A stretch of 64,000 nt of DNA from a virus, in the IMG/VR virus record IMGVR_UViG_3300033990_000306, positions 24,475 to 88,474 of that record; one strand, given 5' to 3'. Of this stretch, positions 1 through 9,471 are shown piece after piece. Position numbers and translations under genes: made by a program. Each line of letters starts with the position of its first letter. Position 1 is the first letter of the stretch. The notes below the pieces were generated by a model. It searched no databases. It worked only from the letters and a program-made list of their open reading frames with translations, and had not been told where the DNA came from.

Positions 1-2
1 AT

Positions 3-2198
3 ATTTTGGAAAAGACAGAAATGACTCTGACTCAAGAAACCTTCTTTAAAGTGGCAGTAAAAGAATTATTGAGTTTAGTTTTTAGTGAAGAAGTAGTTTA
101 TTCTCAGGGAGTAATAGAAACTTTAACTTTAGTATTGACTGAAAAATATTCTGCTTCTACGGAGTTTAAGGAAGAAAGTAATTTAGTATTTGGGGAAAAA
201 TATTCTTTTGACTTAATAATAAAGACTTTGTTAGACTTATATTTGGCTTATAAGAAAAATATAAGCTTATTATTTTCAGAAGAAAATGTTATTAGTTTGC
301 TTGAGGAAATAAGAGAGAATGTAGCATTGAAAGAGGAAGTTAGTTTAGCTTTAGAAACAAAGGAGTATAGTAGTGCAGAAAGTAAATTTTCTGAGGAGTT
401 TTTGTTACAAGAGAAAAGTACTTTTGCTACCACTATTATAAGTTTGTTAGACTTATTGCTTACCGAGAGTAGTTATGTTAAGAACATTAGTATTGAAAGT
501 TTATTAGAGTTAATTATTAGTGAGAAAGAAACTTTCAAAGTTTTACTAAGTGAGTTGCTTAGTCTAACTTTTCTGGAGAAGACTATTATTGGTCAGCGTT
601 GGGAGGAAATAACTAACTTAGTGCTTGAGGAGTTAAGTAGTTTGCACGTTGCCGAGACTGAGACTAATTCTTTAAGTTTGGTGGAGGAGGTCGTTAGTAG
701 AATTTTATTGAGATTGGAAGAGGGATTAGTATTGTCCTATAGTAACGTTTCTTTGCTTAATATAGAGCAGAGTATAGAGTTACCTTTAGAAGAAGTAACT
801 ATAGCAAAAGTTAATACTAATTACTATGAGAATTTGCAACCGAGTGAAATTTCTAATATTGAGCTTACATTACTTTCTTTTGGGGACTTAGTTTTAAGTT
901 ATGTTATTTCTCCGCCTAAAGTAAGTTTTGAGAAACATAGTAAGGTATTACTTTATTATACATTGAAAAATGAGGTAGACATAGAGGAGAGTTTAATAGT
1001 ACTTCCTCAAGAGTATACAAGGTTTTATATTGATTTGGAAACCTTTAATGAAATTGTATTAACAGAAACTACTATTATTGCTAGACTAGAGAATATAATA
1101 GAGACACTATTGTTAGAGAGTTATACTGAGTTTAGTTTAACCGCAAAAGAAGTTACTGAGTTAAATATTTTTGAGGAATTTTATTCGTACATTCGTACCT
1201 TTCTGACAACATCTCTTGGGCTAACTTATGATTTTAGCTTGTTACCAGCTATAAGTGAGCTATTGGAGTTTATATTTTCGGAGACTGCTTTTATAAATAA
1301 GGTTGCATTGGCGGAGACTATTGATGTGAACTTGGTGGAGAATTACTTTAATTACATTAACACTACAAAGGAAACAGAAATTACACTTACAGAGTTAATA
1401 ACCAATGAAATAAAGTTAAACGAGAAAGGAGAACTGAGCTTTGAGTATTCTGTTAAGTTTGGGGTTTTAGACTCATTTAGAGAGGAGTTGCAGGTTACTT
1501 ATTCATATTTTGTTGGGGGAAAGGTGGAGAAGTTTTTAGAGAGTGACTTAGGGTTAGAGGAATTTCCGACAATGAATATAGTTTTTCCAAGAAAGGAAGA
1601 GGAAGTATTAGTAGAGTATTCAGAGTTAGTACCTTCTATAGAAGAGTTTAATGACTTAAGAATTGTAGAGACGATAAGTGAAGCAGTAGATGGAGTATTA
1701 AACATTAAAGAGATTTTGCCGTTAAGAGTAACTGCTTTTGCTGGAACAAATTACGTTACTATGCTGGACTTCTTCCAACATTACTTTACCAGTATTAGTG
1801 GAATTAGTTTTAATTCTATTTATGACTTAAAGAATTATGACTTAGTAAGACAGGGGAATGGGATATTCTTATGGACAGAAAAGCAGGATGAAGATTATGT
1901 TGGGTTTGGTAACGAAGTCTTTGGAAAGTATATTATTGGGGCAGACTTATATTTATTTGGGGTTAATACTGCTACTTTGCTTAATACTATAATTTCTGAG
2001 GTAAGTAAATTGACTGGTGACTTTTCTGCAAATTCATTGTTAGTTGGGGGAGAGTATATAGTTTGGCTTAAGTTGTTGGGGCAGAGAAACTTTCAGAGGA
2101 AGATGAGAGGGGCTACAAAGTATAGGTTTGTTTTTGAGTTAATGACTTATAATGCTATGAAGTATAATAGGTATGGTATAAATATGAGCGAGGTATAA
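3..2198 (+). CDS. Repetitive tail/fibre-like structural protein, 5' partial
   Basis: The frame is open to the left edge of the window, so the true start is probably upstream. The first ~600 residues are a degenerate repeat of short hydrophobic strands followed by acidic residues (LSLVFSEE, LLDLLLTESS, LLELIISEKE). Such SLTLSE-type repeats are common in phage tail fibres; that reading is an inference. The last ~115 residues, starting VKNYDLVRQ and containing YVGFGNE, WLKL and RGATKYRF, recur almost intact at the end of the next gene and distantly in the gene ending at 6014. That domain is probably the tail-binding or oligomerisation part. The gene ends 9 bases before the next start and begins a run of tail genes. 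Confidence 0.6.
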   Translation: MLEKTEMTLTQETFFKVAVKELLSLVFSEEVVYSQGVIETLTLVLTEKYSASTEFKEESNLVFGEKYSFDLIIKTLLDLYLAYKKNISLLFSEENVISLLEEIRENVALKEEVSLALETKEYSSAESKFSEEFLLQEKSTFATTIISLLDLLLTESSYVKNISIESLLELIISEKETFKVLLSELLSLTFLEKTIIGQRWEEITNLVLEELSSLHVAETETNSLSLVEEVVSRILLRLEEGLVLSYSNVSLLNIEQSIELPLEEVTIAKVNTNYYENLQPSEISNIELTLLSFGDLVLSYVISPPKVSFEKHSKVLLYYTLKNEVDIEESLIVLPQEYTRFYIDLETFNEIVLTETTIIARLENIIETLLLESYTEFSLTAKEVTELNIFEEFYSYIRTFLTTSLGLTYDFSLLPAISELLEFIFSETAFINKVALAETIDVNLVENYFNYINTTKETEITLTELITNEIKLNEKGELSFEYSVKFGVLDSFREELQVTYSYFVGGKVEKFLESDLGLEEFPTMNIVFPRKEEEVLVEYSELVPSIEEFNDLRIVETISEAVDGVLNIKEILPLRVTAFAGTNYVTMLDFFQHYFTSISGISFNSIYDLKNYDLVRQGNGIFLWTEKQDEDYVGFGNEVFGKYIIGADLYLFGVNTATLLNTIISEVSKLTGDFSANSLLVGGEYIVWLKLLGQRNFQRKMRGATKYRFVFELMTYNAMKYNRYGINMSEV

Positions 2199-2207
2199 GG
2201 AGATAAT

Positions 2208-3923
2208 ATGAAGATTACAATAACCAATGACACTAGTAATAATCTTCCTGCTTCTTATTCTTATAGTTTAAATTTGAGTGGGCTGGTGCCATTTAATTCT
2301 TATGGGAGCAATATTTATTTTACTAGTTCTACAAGCGGTAATAGAATTTATAGTTGGTATGAGGGTGGGGGAGTTTATTGGGTTAATATAGGGAGAGAAT
2401 TACTTATAAGCTCTACAGTAAATGTTTATGTTAAAATTGGAACTACTGGGGCTAATTATTTTAATTCTTCTACTGGTTGTTCACCACTAATTAGTACTAC
2501 TTATGGAGAGTATGATACTGGGTTTAAAGTATTTCAGTTTTATGATAATTTTGCAGGTACAGTATTAAGCTCAGCGTGGACTACAATTACTACTAATGGA
2601 GGTACATATTCAGTTAATAATGGTATAACTGTTAGTGAAAATACTCAAACAACCGATATGAGAGTAGTAACAAAATCAACATACAGTAATGGTATACTTG
2701 AGGCTTATATTTTGGGTCAAACCTTTGGAAGTTATAGAGGTACTGGGTTAGAATATGATACAGTATTGCCAAATAGTAGTGGAAATAATGGACAATATGG
2801 ATATAGATGGATGTCTTCTCTTAACAGCGAGCCGGGAAACTATATTCAGTCAGTGGTAAATGGTGGGGATAATACTATAGTTAGTCTTGGTAGTATTTCG
2901 TCTTCTTATAATTTTCTTTTAACAGCAGATTGGAATGAAACGGGTTATGTAGCTTGGTTTAATAATTCTTCTACTACACCACTATTATCAGTAAATAGTA
3001 GTACAGTTACTTATGGTCCAGCTTATTTAGCTATTTATGCTGGGTCTGATGGAAGTAATATAGGGACTATAGATGTCGCTTATATTAGGTTTAGAACTTC
3101 TTTTAACAATGAGAAACCTAACGTAGCAATTCCACAAGGTTTAAATTTGCTTTCAGAGTTGACACTTGTTAGTAGTACTATAGTAAAGGGTTATGGGTTT
3201 GACTCTCTTACTAATACATTGACTGTAGTTCCTCTTAATTTATCTCCAATTTCAGAAATAGGATTTAATGAAGTATTTGGGGAAGAAAGTAGATTTGCTT
3301 TTTATGAGGGCTTTTTTAGTTTTCCTAAGAGTATTGGGGTAATTCCTCCTAACATTCCAATATTAGAGTTTATGGATTCATTTTTCGAAGGACTGTTACC
3401 AGTAGAGCATATTTATGAAGTAAAGAATTATGACTTGATAAGACAGCAGAATGTTGTTGTTATGTGGGTGGATGACTTAGACCAGACTTATATTGGGTTC
3501 GGTAATGAGAGTTGGGGAGATTATTCTATTTCGGCTGATATTTATTTAATTGGGCAAAATACTAATGGGTTGCTAGATAATATTGTTAGTACTATTCACC
3601 AGAGAGTAGCTAGTTTTGATAGTAGAAATTCCTTTATAGAGCTTGATAAAGTTGTATGGATTAAGTTGGAGAGTGAGGAGAATTTTCAAAGTTCAGTAAG
3701 AGGGGCTACAAAGTATAGGTTTACTTTTTCAGTAAGAGTTTATATTAATGAATTGTTGGATAGGTACTCTACTGGGGGAGTTACTAGTATGTATATGAAT
3801 ATTTCTGGAGAAAGTTCTACTGGGATAAGTACTAGTTATAGTAGTACAATATTAGTTAATGCTGACATTACGTCAGAGCAGTTTAATCAACTTATGAGTT
3901 CTACTATTAGAAAAATTATTTAA
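2208..3923 (+). CDS. Tail adhesin-like protein: DUF2341-like, LamG-like and shared tail C-terminal domain
   Basis: 571 residues. Residues ~1-90 (PASYSYSLNLSG, VYVKIG) resemble the DUF2341 jelly-roll module found in secreted archaeal proteins. Residues ~105-290 (FYDNFAGTVLSSAWTTI and onward) look like a concanavalin/LamG-type sandwich, often carbohydrate-binding. Residues ~400-510 repeat the C-terminal domain of the preceding protein (VKNYDLIRQ, YIGFGNE, WIKLESEENF, RGATKYRFTF). This fits a host-binding tip attached to the virion through a shared anchor. The start is ATG 2208 after AAGGAG. Domain identities are by eye; the receptor role is inference. Confidence 0.6.
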   Translation: MKITITNDTSNNLPASYSYSLNLSGLVPFNSYGSNIYFTSSTSGNRIYSWYEGGGVYWVNIGRELLISSTVNVYVKIGTTGANYFNSSTGCSPLISTTYGEYDTGFKVFQFYDNFAGTVLSSAWTTITTNGGTYSVNNGITVSENTQTTDMRVVTKSTYSNGILEAYILGQTFGSYRGTGLEYDTVLPNSSGNNGQYGYRWMSSLNSEPGNYIQSVVNGGDNTIVSLGSISSSYNFLLTADWNETGYVAWFNNSSTTPLLSVNSSTVTYGPAYLAIYAGSDGSNIGTIDVAYIRFRTSFNNEKPNVAIPQGLNLLSELTLVSSTIVKGYGFDSLTNTLTVVPLNLSPISEIGFNEVFGEESRFAFYEGFFSFPKSIGVIPPNIPILEFMDSFFEGLLPVEHIYEVKNYDLIRQQNVVVMWVDDLDQTYIGFGNESWGDYSISADIYLIGQNTNGLLDNIVSTIHQRVASFDSRNSFIELDKVVWIKLESEENFQSSVRGATKYRFTFSVRVYINELLDRYSTGGVTSMYMNISGESSTGISTSYSSTILVNADITSEQFNQLMSSTIRKII

Positions 3924-3960
3924 CTGCTAATTTAAATATTACTAATGAATATGGTGAAAT

Positions 3961-5259
3961 ATGGTTACAATACCGAATGGTGTTTTATATTATGCTCCGA
4001 TTACTTTGACTTATTATTATAATGAAGTAGTTCCTCACGTTGAAATAGACACTTTACAGAATATAACAACCACCTATACAACTACTAACGCTACTATGTT
4101 GGGCACTACTTATCAGCAACAGCTTTTCATTCCTATGAATAATTCTTATAGTACAACAGCTAATTCAGATTGGAGTAATGTAGTGTTTTTTGATGTTGGT
4201 GGAAATTTATTGCCTTCTTGGATAGAGAATTTTAGGGGTATAGGTACTGGAGGGACTACGGCTTTAGTGTGGGTTAAGAATGCTGGGTTTAGTACTAATT
4301 CTAGTACAGTTAAAATGACAGTTGCTAGTACTACTCAAAGCCAAAGTAATTTAATTACAGTTTATACAACTACTTATAGTACTACTAATGTTATTACTTT
4401 CAGTAGTACAATGTATATAGGCTTCCAAGACAAGAGAAACTTTCTCTTTAATTCTGGAGGTACAACGGGGTGTAATTATTTGCTTAAGTTGGGGTTAGGA
4501 GGAGTAGACAATGGTAAGCAGGTGTTTAATTATTATGGAGGGTTTGAGGTACAGGCAATTCCTTTTGATTGGTTAATGATGTTTATTTATAAACCAGAGT
4601 TTCCTAGTGATGGGGGAGTGTTAATAAGTAGTTTAGGGGGATGGCAGGGTTATGTTACTAGTTATCAAACTAAAGTTCCAGAAATATTAGAGTGTATGTT
4701 TAATAGTGGGACTGCTAATACAGCCGCTTTAGGAGTAGTACAGAATAGAGAAGCTGGTATTAATCAACAGCCAGTAGACTTGAGTGACACTAGTTTTGAC
4801 AACCCAGTAGGAAATTTAGCTCCTACATTTACTTTACCTACAAGAGGGTTTATGCAAATGGAGTTTAATGTTGGGGGTTATTTTGGAGAATGGTGTATAA
4901 AGACTAGTAATATGCAAGACCACGTTTGTGCTGGGTATGCTTTTAATGGGAGAAATTATGTAATGAGTTTATTTGTTACTGCTGACAAATTGCAGGGACA
5001 GAGTAATTATGGTAATGTTAATATGACTAGTCAGAGTACTAGACAGACTACAGGTATTCCTTTCTTTGAGGTTAATGTGCCGGGTCAGAGTGGGTTTTTA
5101 GACTTTGGAAATTTTAGTGGGAGTAATACTCAATTCTTTTGGTTGAGGACAAGAGAATATGTTCAGCAACAGCCTTCGGCAGTATATGGAGTATTAAGTA
5201 GTAATGTAGTAGCACCGACCTATACTTTGTCTTTTAAGGAGAGTTTGGGGGTTAATTAA
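3961..5259 (+). CDS. Putative tail surface protein, beta-rich, Ser/Thr-rich
   Basis: 432 residues, no membrane segment, rich in Ser, Thr, Asn and Gly with repeated STT strings. The N-terminal part (LFIPMNNSYSTT to ALVWVKNAGF) has the look of a DUF2341-like jelly-roll; the middle is unrecognised. It lies between two proteins that share a tail C-terminal domain and overlaps the next start by one base (TAATGG), so it is probably a minor virion or adhesin protein. No catalytic motif is seen. Confidence 0.5.
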   Translation: MVTIPNGVLYYAPITLTYYYNEVVPHVEIDTLQNITTTYTTTNATMLGTTYQQQLFIPMNNSYSTTANSDWSNVVFFDVGGNLLPSWIENFRGIGTGGTTALVWVKNAGFSTNSSTVKMTVASTTQSQSNLITVYTTTYSTTNVITFSSTMYIGFQDKRNFLFNSGGTTGCNYLLKLGLGGVDNGKQVFNYYGGFEVQAIPFDWLMMFIYKPEFPSDGGVLISSLGGWQGYVTSYQTKVPEILECMFNSGTANTAALGVVQNREAGINQQPVDLSDTSFDNPVGNLAPTFTLPTRGFMQMEFNVGGYFGEWCIKTSNMQDHVCAGYAFNGRNYVMSLFVTADKLQGQSNYGNVNMTSQSTRQTTGIPFFEVNVPGQSGFLDFGNFSGSNTQFFWLRTREYVQQQPSAVYGVLSSNVVAPTYTLSFKESLGVN

Positions 5260-6014
5260 TGGCAGAAGAGAAGTTACCAGAGGCTATAATGGAATATCAA
5301 TTAAATGCAATTTTTAAAGCAGTTGGGCTTCCTTTTACTGGTAGTACTACTTATCAGGAGTGGAGTTTAGTAAATGTAGTAACTACTACTTTTTCAATAA
5401 CTTATAGTACAACTTTTTTAAATATTAAAGTGAGTACTACTATTTATGGTAATGGAGTTTTTAATATAATTTCTCCTTCTTCTTATTATGATATTTCAGA
5501 AACAGTTATAGCTACAGACGGAATTTCGACAACAAGTACTACGTTAAGTACGACTACTTTAACATTAGACCCTCGTTTAGGTTATTCTATAAGTATATAT
5601 TATAAGTACAATAGTGTTATAGAAATGCTTGAGAATATTTTAAAATTTAATGGTATTCCTGCTCAGTATATGGCAGAGGTTAAAAACTTACAAGTAAGGA
5701 CTAATAACCCTTCTGCTGTATTTGTTATGGATGAAGTTAAGCCCGTCTTGTATTGGCATAATTGGGCAGACGAATATAATTTTACTTTGCAAATATATGC
5801 CCTGAAGCCTAGTGTTGGTCCTTCAGCAGGATTCGGGGTTTATGATGAAATAGTTAAAAGAGACATTATGTATGACATTATTAACTCTAAGTTGACTACT
5901 GGGGGTACGGTTATAGGTTACAATGCCGTTTCTAATTGGCTAGCTATGAAGCAGAAGAGAGGAATAACTTATGTTGAGTATAAAATAAAAATACTGGTAG
6001 TGTATTCTTCATAG
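5259..6014 (+). CDS. Tail-associated protein with divergent copy of the shared C-terminal domain
   Basis: 251 residues. The middle is a low-complexity STTLSTTTLT stretch. The C-terminal ~110 residues (MAEVKNLQVRTNNPSAV, then YWHNW and YVEYKIKILVVY) have the length and pattern of the C-terminal domain of the two proteins upstream. That size and position resemble a tail-terminator or tail-completion fold, but this is only a structural guess. It starts by one-base overlap with the preceding stop, so the three genes are probably co-translated. Confidence 0.45.
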   Translation: MAEEKLPEAIMEYQLNAIFKAVGLPFTGSTTYQEWSLVNVVTTTFSITYSTTFLNIKVSTTIYGNGVFNIISPSSYYDISETVIATDGISTTSTTLSTTTLTLDPRLGYSISIYYKYNSVIEMLENILKFNGIPAQYMAEVKNLQVRTNNPSAVFVMDEVKPVLYWHNWADEYNFTLQIYALKPSVGPSAGFGVYDEIVKRDIMYDIINSKLTTGGTVIGYNAVSNWLAMKQKRGITYVEYKIKILVVYSS

Positions 6015-6026
6015 AGGGGAATAGGA

Positions 6027-6053
6027 TTATATACTAGTTTAAAATAATGGCAT
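6027..6053 (+). promoter_or_regulatory. Archaeal TATA promoter for a leaderless gene
   Basis: ATTATATAC at 6027-6035 lies 27 bases before ATG 6054 and no Shine-Dalgarno is present. An earlier ATG at 6047 meets a stop after four codons. The same spacing recurs before several genes here, as expected for leaderless archaeal mRNAs. Confidence 0.55.
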
Positions 6054-6836
6054 ATGACTGATTATACGTTTATAGACACGTTGAATATGTTTGAACACGG
6101 TTACAGAGGTATTATAAGGACACTTGACGGAGATACCGTTTATATTGACGAGCCAGAAAAATTTAAGCAGGAATTTAAAGAAGACACAGATAAGAAATTT
6201 AGAGTTACTGACTCTAATGGGAATTACTTGAAGCTAGATGTTGTGGAGAAAGGTTATGATGATGCTAATAAAAGGTTTGAGGGCTATAATGACCTTCTTC
6301 ACGTTAATAAGTATGATTATGGAGATGGGAGAGAAGAGGGAGGAGACCCTAGAAGAAATTTTGTTTTGAGTATAGCTGTTGATATGGCTAGAAAGAGAGG
6401 GCTCGGAGAGGAGGGAGATAAGGCTATAGAAGGTTATGTTATTAGTAAATTTGACTCCATACAGACTAGGTTAGCCAAATACTATGGTATTAACTGGTTT
6501 AAATTTGCTAAAGTGGAGAACCCTTTTAGAGTTATTATTGTTTCATTCTTGAAGCATTATTTACAGAAAGATATAGACAATATCGTTATGTCTTTTCAGG
6601 AAGGGGTTTTGAAGAGTAATTATATGAATGACAAGCCCGGTATGACACAAATGCTTAATGTTAATTATACTCCAGTTATAGAAGATGAGAAAGCTATGGT
6701 TGATACTGGGGTTGACGAGAGTCTTAATCCTGATTTGTATAGGGCGGAAATGAACAGGATTAATGAAATGAAAAATAAAAAGAAACAACCGGAAGGTGTA
6801 TACCACGAGTCTAAAACTCAACAGAAATTAAGGTGA
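6054..6836 (+). CDS. Hypothetical protein preceding the capsid genes
   Basis: 260 residues, soluble, mixed alpha/beta and not recognised. The N-terminal part includes GIIRTLDGDTVYIDEPEKF; the middle (residues ~95-190) is helical; the C-terminus is Lys/Gln-rich. It heads a transcription unit with its own TATA box and is followed directly by the coiled-coil membrane protein and the prohead protease, so a head-assembly or head-closure role is possible. I see no portal signature, and it is too short for a typical portal. Confidence 0.5.
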   Translation: MTDYTFIDTLNMFEHGYRGIIRTLDGDTVYIDEPEKFKQEFKEDTDKKFRVTDSNGNYLKLDVVEKGYDDANKRFEGYNDLLHVNKYDYGDGREEGGDPRRNFVLSIAVDMARKRGLGEEGDKAIEGYVISKFDSIQTRLAKYYGINWFKFAKVENPFRVIIVSFLKHYLQKDIDNIVMSFQEGVLKSNYMNDKPGMTQMLNVNYTPVIEDEKAMVDTGVDESLNPDLYRAEMNRINEMKNKKKQPEGVYHESKTQQKLR

Positions 6837-6840
6837 AATC

Positions 6841-7257
6841 TTGTCAGGTAGCAATGACAGTATTGACGTTCCGATTTCAATTTTGATGAATATGAAAGAA
6901 GATATAGGTACTTTAACAAATAAAATAGAAAATATAGAAACTAAAGTTGATACTATAGACAAGAAGTTAGAAGTATTTACTGAGAAAATTATTCCAAAGT
7001 TCGAAGAAAAAGTTGATAATGTCGAAGATAAAGTTGAAAAATCATTAGTAGTTTTTGACTCTAAGTTAAATTCTTATGAGAAAGAAAATAAATTTCTAAT
7101 TGAGAAACAAAAAATAGATAGAGACAAGTCAGAAGTTGCTTTGAGTGAAAAGAGGACTAAAGTACAATTTTTTCAATTAATTGCTTATTTGTTTATTAAT
7201 GTAGGGGCGAGTGTTTCTACAGTTCTTATTGTTTTACATTTCTTAGGAGGTATATAA
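6841..7257 (+). CDS. Coiled-coil protein with one C-terminal membrane anchor
   Basis: 138 residues from a TTG start preceded by AAGGTGA. Residues ~15-105 are a long heptad-rich coiled coil (IENIETKVDTIDKKLEVF). Residues ~115-137 form one hydrophobic segment (LIAYLFINVGASVSTVLIVL). This architecture occurs in phage holin-like or membrane-tethered proteins, but there is no specific motif. It overlaps the protease start by one base, so the two are probably co-translated. Confidence 0.5.
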   Translation: MSGSNDSIDVPISILMNMKEDIGTLTNKIENIETKVDTIDKKLEVFTEKIIPKFEEKVDNVEDKVEKSLVVFDSKLNSYEKENKFLIEKQKIDRDKSEVALSEKRTKVQFFQLIAYLFINVGASVSTVLIVLHFLGGI

Positions 7258-9023
7258 TGCCGATAAAGGATATGACTGAAATTGTAATTAAGGAAGAGGA
7301 CTCTAGGTTAGTTAAAGGTTTTGCTTCAGTAGAAATATTAGACAGACAAAACGATATGGTTCCCGTTGACGCTATGCAGGGAGCTATGTTGAAGTATATG
7401 GAGAGAGGAGGGCTTATTATGTATGGGCATTTGAATAAGCCAGTAGGAAAGGTTTTGAGTTGGGAAGTGAAGGAAGAACCTTCGTATGGAGTTCCTGCCG
7501 TTGAAATTATAGCACAGATTAATAAAGGTTATAAAATGGAAGATGAGGTTTGGGAATTAATAAAGTCTCATAAACTTAGTGGGTTTAGTATTGGAGGAAC
7601 AGCTACAGAAGTTGGGGAAGCAAAGATGGCTGATGGTAGTAATGCTAGAGTTTTGAAATCTTTAGAATTGAGCGAAATAAGTATTGTTGTTGAGCCTGCT
7701 AATCAGGGTGCATTAATAAATGCTGTAAGTATTGCTAAGGCTAGTACTGAAAAAGAAATTGATGATAATGAAGTAGAGAAAGTAGCAGAAGAGGCGGTTA
7801 AGGAAATTTTATTTGAAAGAGAAATTTTGAAAGAGAATATTAACAAGAAGAGTTATCCGTGGAGTAAGTGTATTTCTGACCAGAAGAAGCACGGTTATAG
7901 TGCTGGGTCAGCAAAAAAGATTTGTGGTTCTATAAAGGCTAAGTATGGTAAAGGAATTGGAATGTTAGATTATGACGAAGATTTTATTATGCATACTTTT
8001 ATAATTCAGAAGGCAGAAGGGAAAGACCAGAAAGAGTATAAAGCTAGACCTTCGAAAATGTTTATGGAGTATTGTATTCCTAAAGCTCTAGAAAAGGAGA
8101 GAGGAGATGAGGGTGGAGCTAGAAGATTATGTGGGTTTATATTTTATTATGAATTTCGGGCAGATTTGCTTGAAGCAGAAGATTGGGCTATGAATGGAAA
8201 AATTAATGACGATATGCTTCTGCACCACAATATACATAGTTATTTTGCTTATCAGACTAAGAGTAGTATTATAAGTAGACATTTGGAGAATGGAGTATTT
8301 CCAACTTTGCAATGGTTTGATAAGTGTGTAGCTAATTATGAAGGGGAAGAGTCTCCAGAGAGAGCTTGTATTTATTTGTGGAGTTCTAATTACTATAATT
8401 TGGGTAAAGAGAACGAGCCGAGTGTACCTGTTATTGATGACGAAATAAAGAATTTGAGGTTATATTTTCCTAATGTAATAAAGAGTATTGACACAATGAT
8501 AGAGGTAATGAAGCCTTTTCACGGGTTTAAGAATTGGGAAGATTGTATGAAGAAAATAGGAAAAGGTTCGAAGAAGTATAGTAAAGAGGTCAAGCAAAAA
8601 ATTTGTGGAAGACTTAAAGCTGACTATGAAAAAGAAAATAACATTGAGAAAGCTTCAAGACTAAAGAGAGAGGAAGTTCCTGATTTCGTTAGTTGTCCTT
8701 ACTGCGGAGAGAGTGATTTTGAAGTAGGAGAGAGTTACCCAGTTATACCTAGTGGAGAAGGTCCAGACCCTAGTATAGAGGGAATGTTCTATGAAGCTAA
8801 ATGTAAGAATTGTGGAAAGACTTCTAGGTTTACAGTTTGGGATACTGGTAATGACGAGGACATTGAGGTACAATTTGAAGATGAGGAGACCGAGAAAGAT
8901 TCTCACTATGACCCAGAGATAGTTGACGAAAGTGAGGAAGACAAAGAGAAGCGGGAGAAAGAGCGAATAGAGAGATTTCTTAGGGCTTCGAAGGTTGACC
9001 AGACAGATAATAAAAAAAAATAG
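7257..9023 (+). CDS. HK97-type prohead protease (U35) with zinc-ribbon C-terminal extension
   Basis: 588 residues, far longer than the ~200 usual for the family. Residues ~8-160 are the protease: LVKGFASVEILDRQND, then H58 in MYGH and S111 in SGFSIGG as probable catalytic residues, then SEISIVVEPAN. It would cleave scaffold and capsid N-termini during head maturation. After this come two copies of a Cys-containing helical motif (WSKCISDQKKHGYS and WEDCMKKIGKGSKKYS, each ending in ICG), a middle domain, a zinc ribbon (CPYCG and CKNCG, residues ~479-520) and an acidic tail. The frame stops in an A9 run directly before an open -1 frame encoding an ADP-ribosyltransferase-like domain (see 9068). 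Confidence 0.85.
   Translation: MPIKDMTEIVIKEEDSRLVKGFASVEILDRQNDMVPVDAMQGAMLKYMERGGLIMYGHLNKPVGKVLSWEVKEEPSYGVPAVEIIAQINKGYKMEDEVWELIKSHKLSGFSIGGTATEVGEAKMADGSNARVLKSLELSEISIVVEPANQGALINAVSIAKASTEKEIDDNEVEKVAEEAVKEILFEREILKENINKKSYPWSKCISDQKKHGYSAGSAKKICGSIKAKYGKGIGMLDYDEDFIMHTFIIQKAEGKDQKEYKARPSKMFMEYCIPKALEKERGDEGGARRLCGFIFYYEFRADLLEAEDWAMNGKINDDMLLHHNIHSYFAYQTKSSIISRHLENGVFPTLQWFDKCVANYEGEESPERACIYLWSSNYYNLGKENEPSVPVIDDEIKNLRLYFPNVIKSIDTMIEVMKPFHGFKNWEDCMKKIGKGSKKYSKEVKQKICGRLKADYEKENNIEKASRLKREEVPDFVSCPYCGESDFEVGESYPVIPSGEGPDPSIEGMFYEAKCKNCGKTSRFTVWDTGNDEDIEVQFEDEETEKDSHYDPEIVDESEEDKEKREKERIERFLRASKVDQTDNKKK
9012..9020 (+). other. A9 slippery run at the end of the protease gene
   Basis: Nine A residues follow AAT and precede the TAG stop of the protease. 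A -1 slip on A AAA AAA (or one extra A in the mRNA or genome) moves reading into the frame that continues to 9433 and restores the N-terminal residues of the ADP-ribosyltransferase-like domain. Confidence 0.5.
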
Positions 9024-9067
9024 CCAAAGAAGTTTATACAGTAACTAGAGCGGGTTATAGTTCTGGA

Positions 9068-9433
9068 ATGCCTTTCAGAGGAGGATTATGGTTTCAAGTA
9101 GTTTCAGAGCCTAAGCCTCAAATGGAAGACTTAGAAAATTTATGGGCTAAAGGTAAATCTGACAAAAATGTTAAGGTACATTATGGTAAGGTAGATTTGG
9201 AGAGACCATTTTATTTAGACGTTGATAATATTTATAAGTTTAATAAATTTATGTATAAAGAATTAAAGGTAGATATGGACGCTTTTAATAGTAGTTCAGC
9301 AATTCAAAAGAAAGTTTTTGCCTATTTAGAGAGTAAGGGTTATGATGGGTTAGTATATTATAGAGACGGAGAACCTATTACTTTAGTAGCTTTTAATCCT
9401 TCTGCTGTAGAGTGGTATGATGAAAAGGCTTAA
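9068..9433 (+). CDS. ADP-ribosyltransferase-like domain, probably expressed by frameshift from the protease
   Basis: 121 residues from ATG 9068, but the frame is open back to 9014 and there is no ribosome-binding site at 9068. The extra upstream residues (AKEVYTVTRAGYSSG) look like the true start of the domain, with TR then RGGLWF. The core has VDLERPFYLDVD and the end has KGYDGLVYYRDGE followed by FNPSAVEWY, a pattern typical of ART-PolyVal domains carried by phage head proteins. If translated by -1 slippage in the A9 run, it would be a C-terminal extension of the protease, modifying host or viral targets with NAD. Activity is inferred; a sequencing error in the homopolymer would also explain the split. 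Confidence 0.6.
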   Translation: MPFRGGLWFQVVSEPKPQMEDLENLWAKGKSDKNVKVHYGKVDLERPFYLDVDNIYKFNKFMYKELKVDMDAFNSSSAIQKKVFAYLESKGYDGLVYYRDGEPITLVAFNPSAVEWYDEKA

Positions 9434-9444
9434 TTTTGTTAAAG

Positions 9445-9471
9445 TTTATATAGTTGAGAATAATAATGGCT
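9445..9471 (+). promoter_or_regulatory. TATA promoter of the scaffold-capsid unit
   Basis: TTTATATA at 9445 is 27 bases before ATG 9472, matching the leaderless spacing elsewhere in the window, and is only 18 bases before ATG 9463. This favours the 9472 start. Confidence 0.5.
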
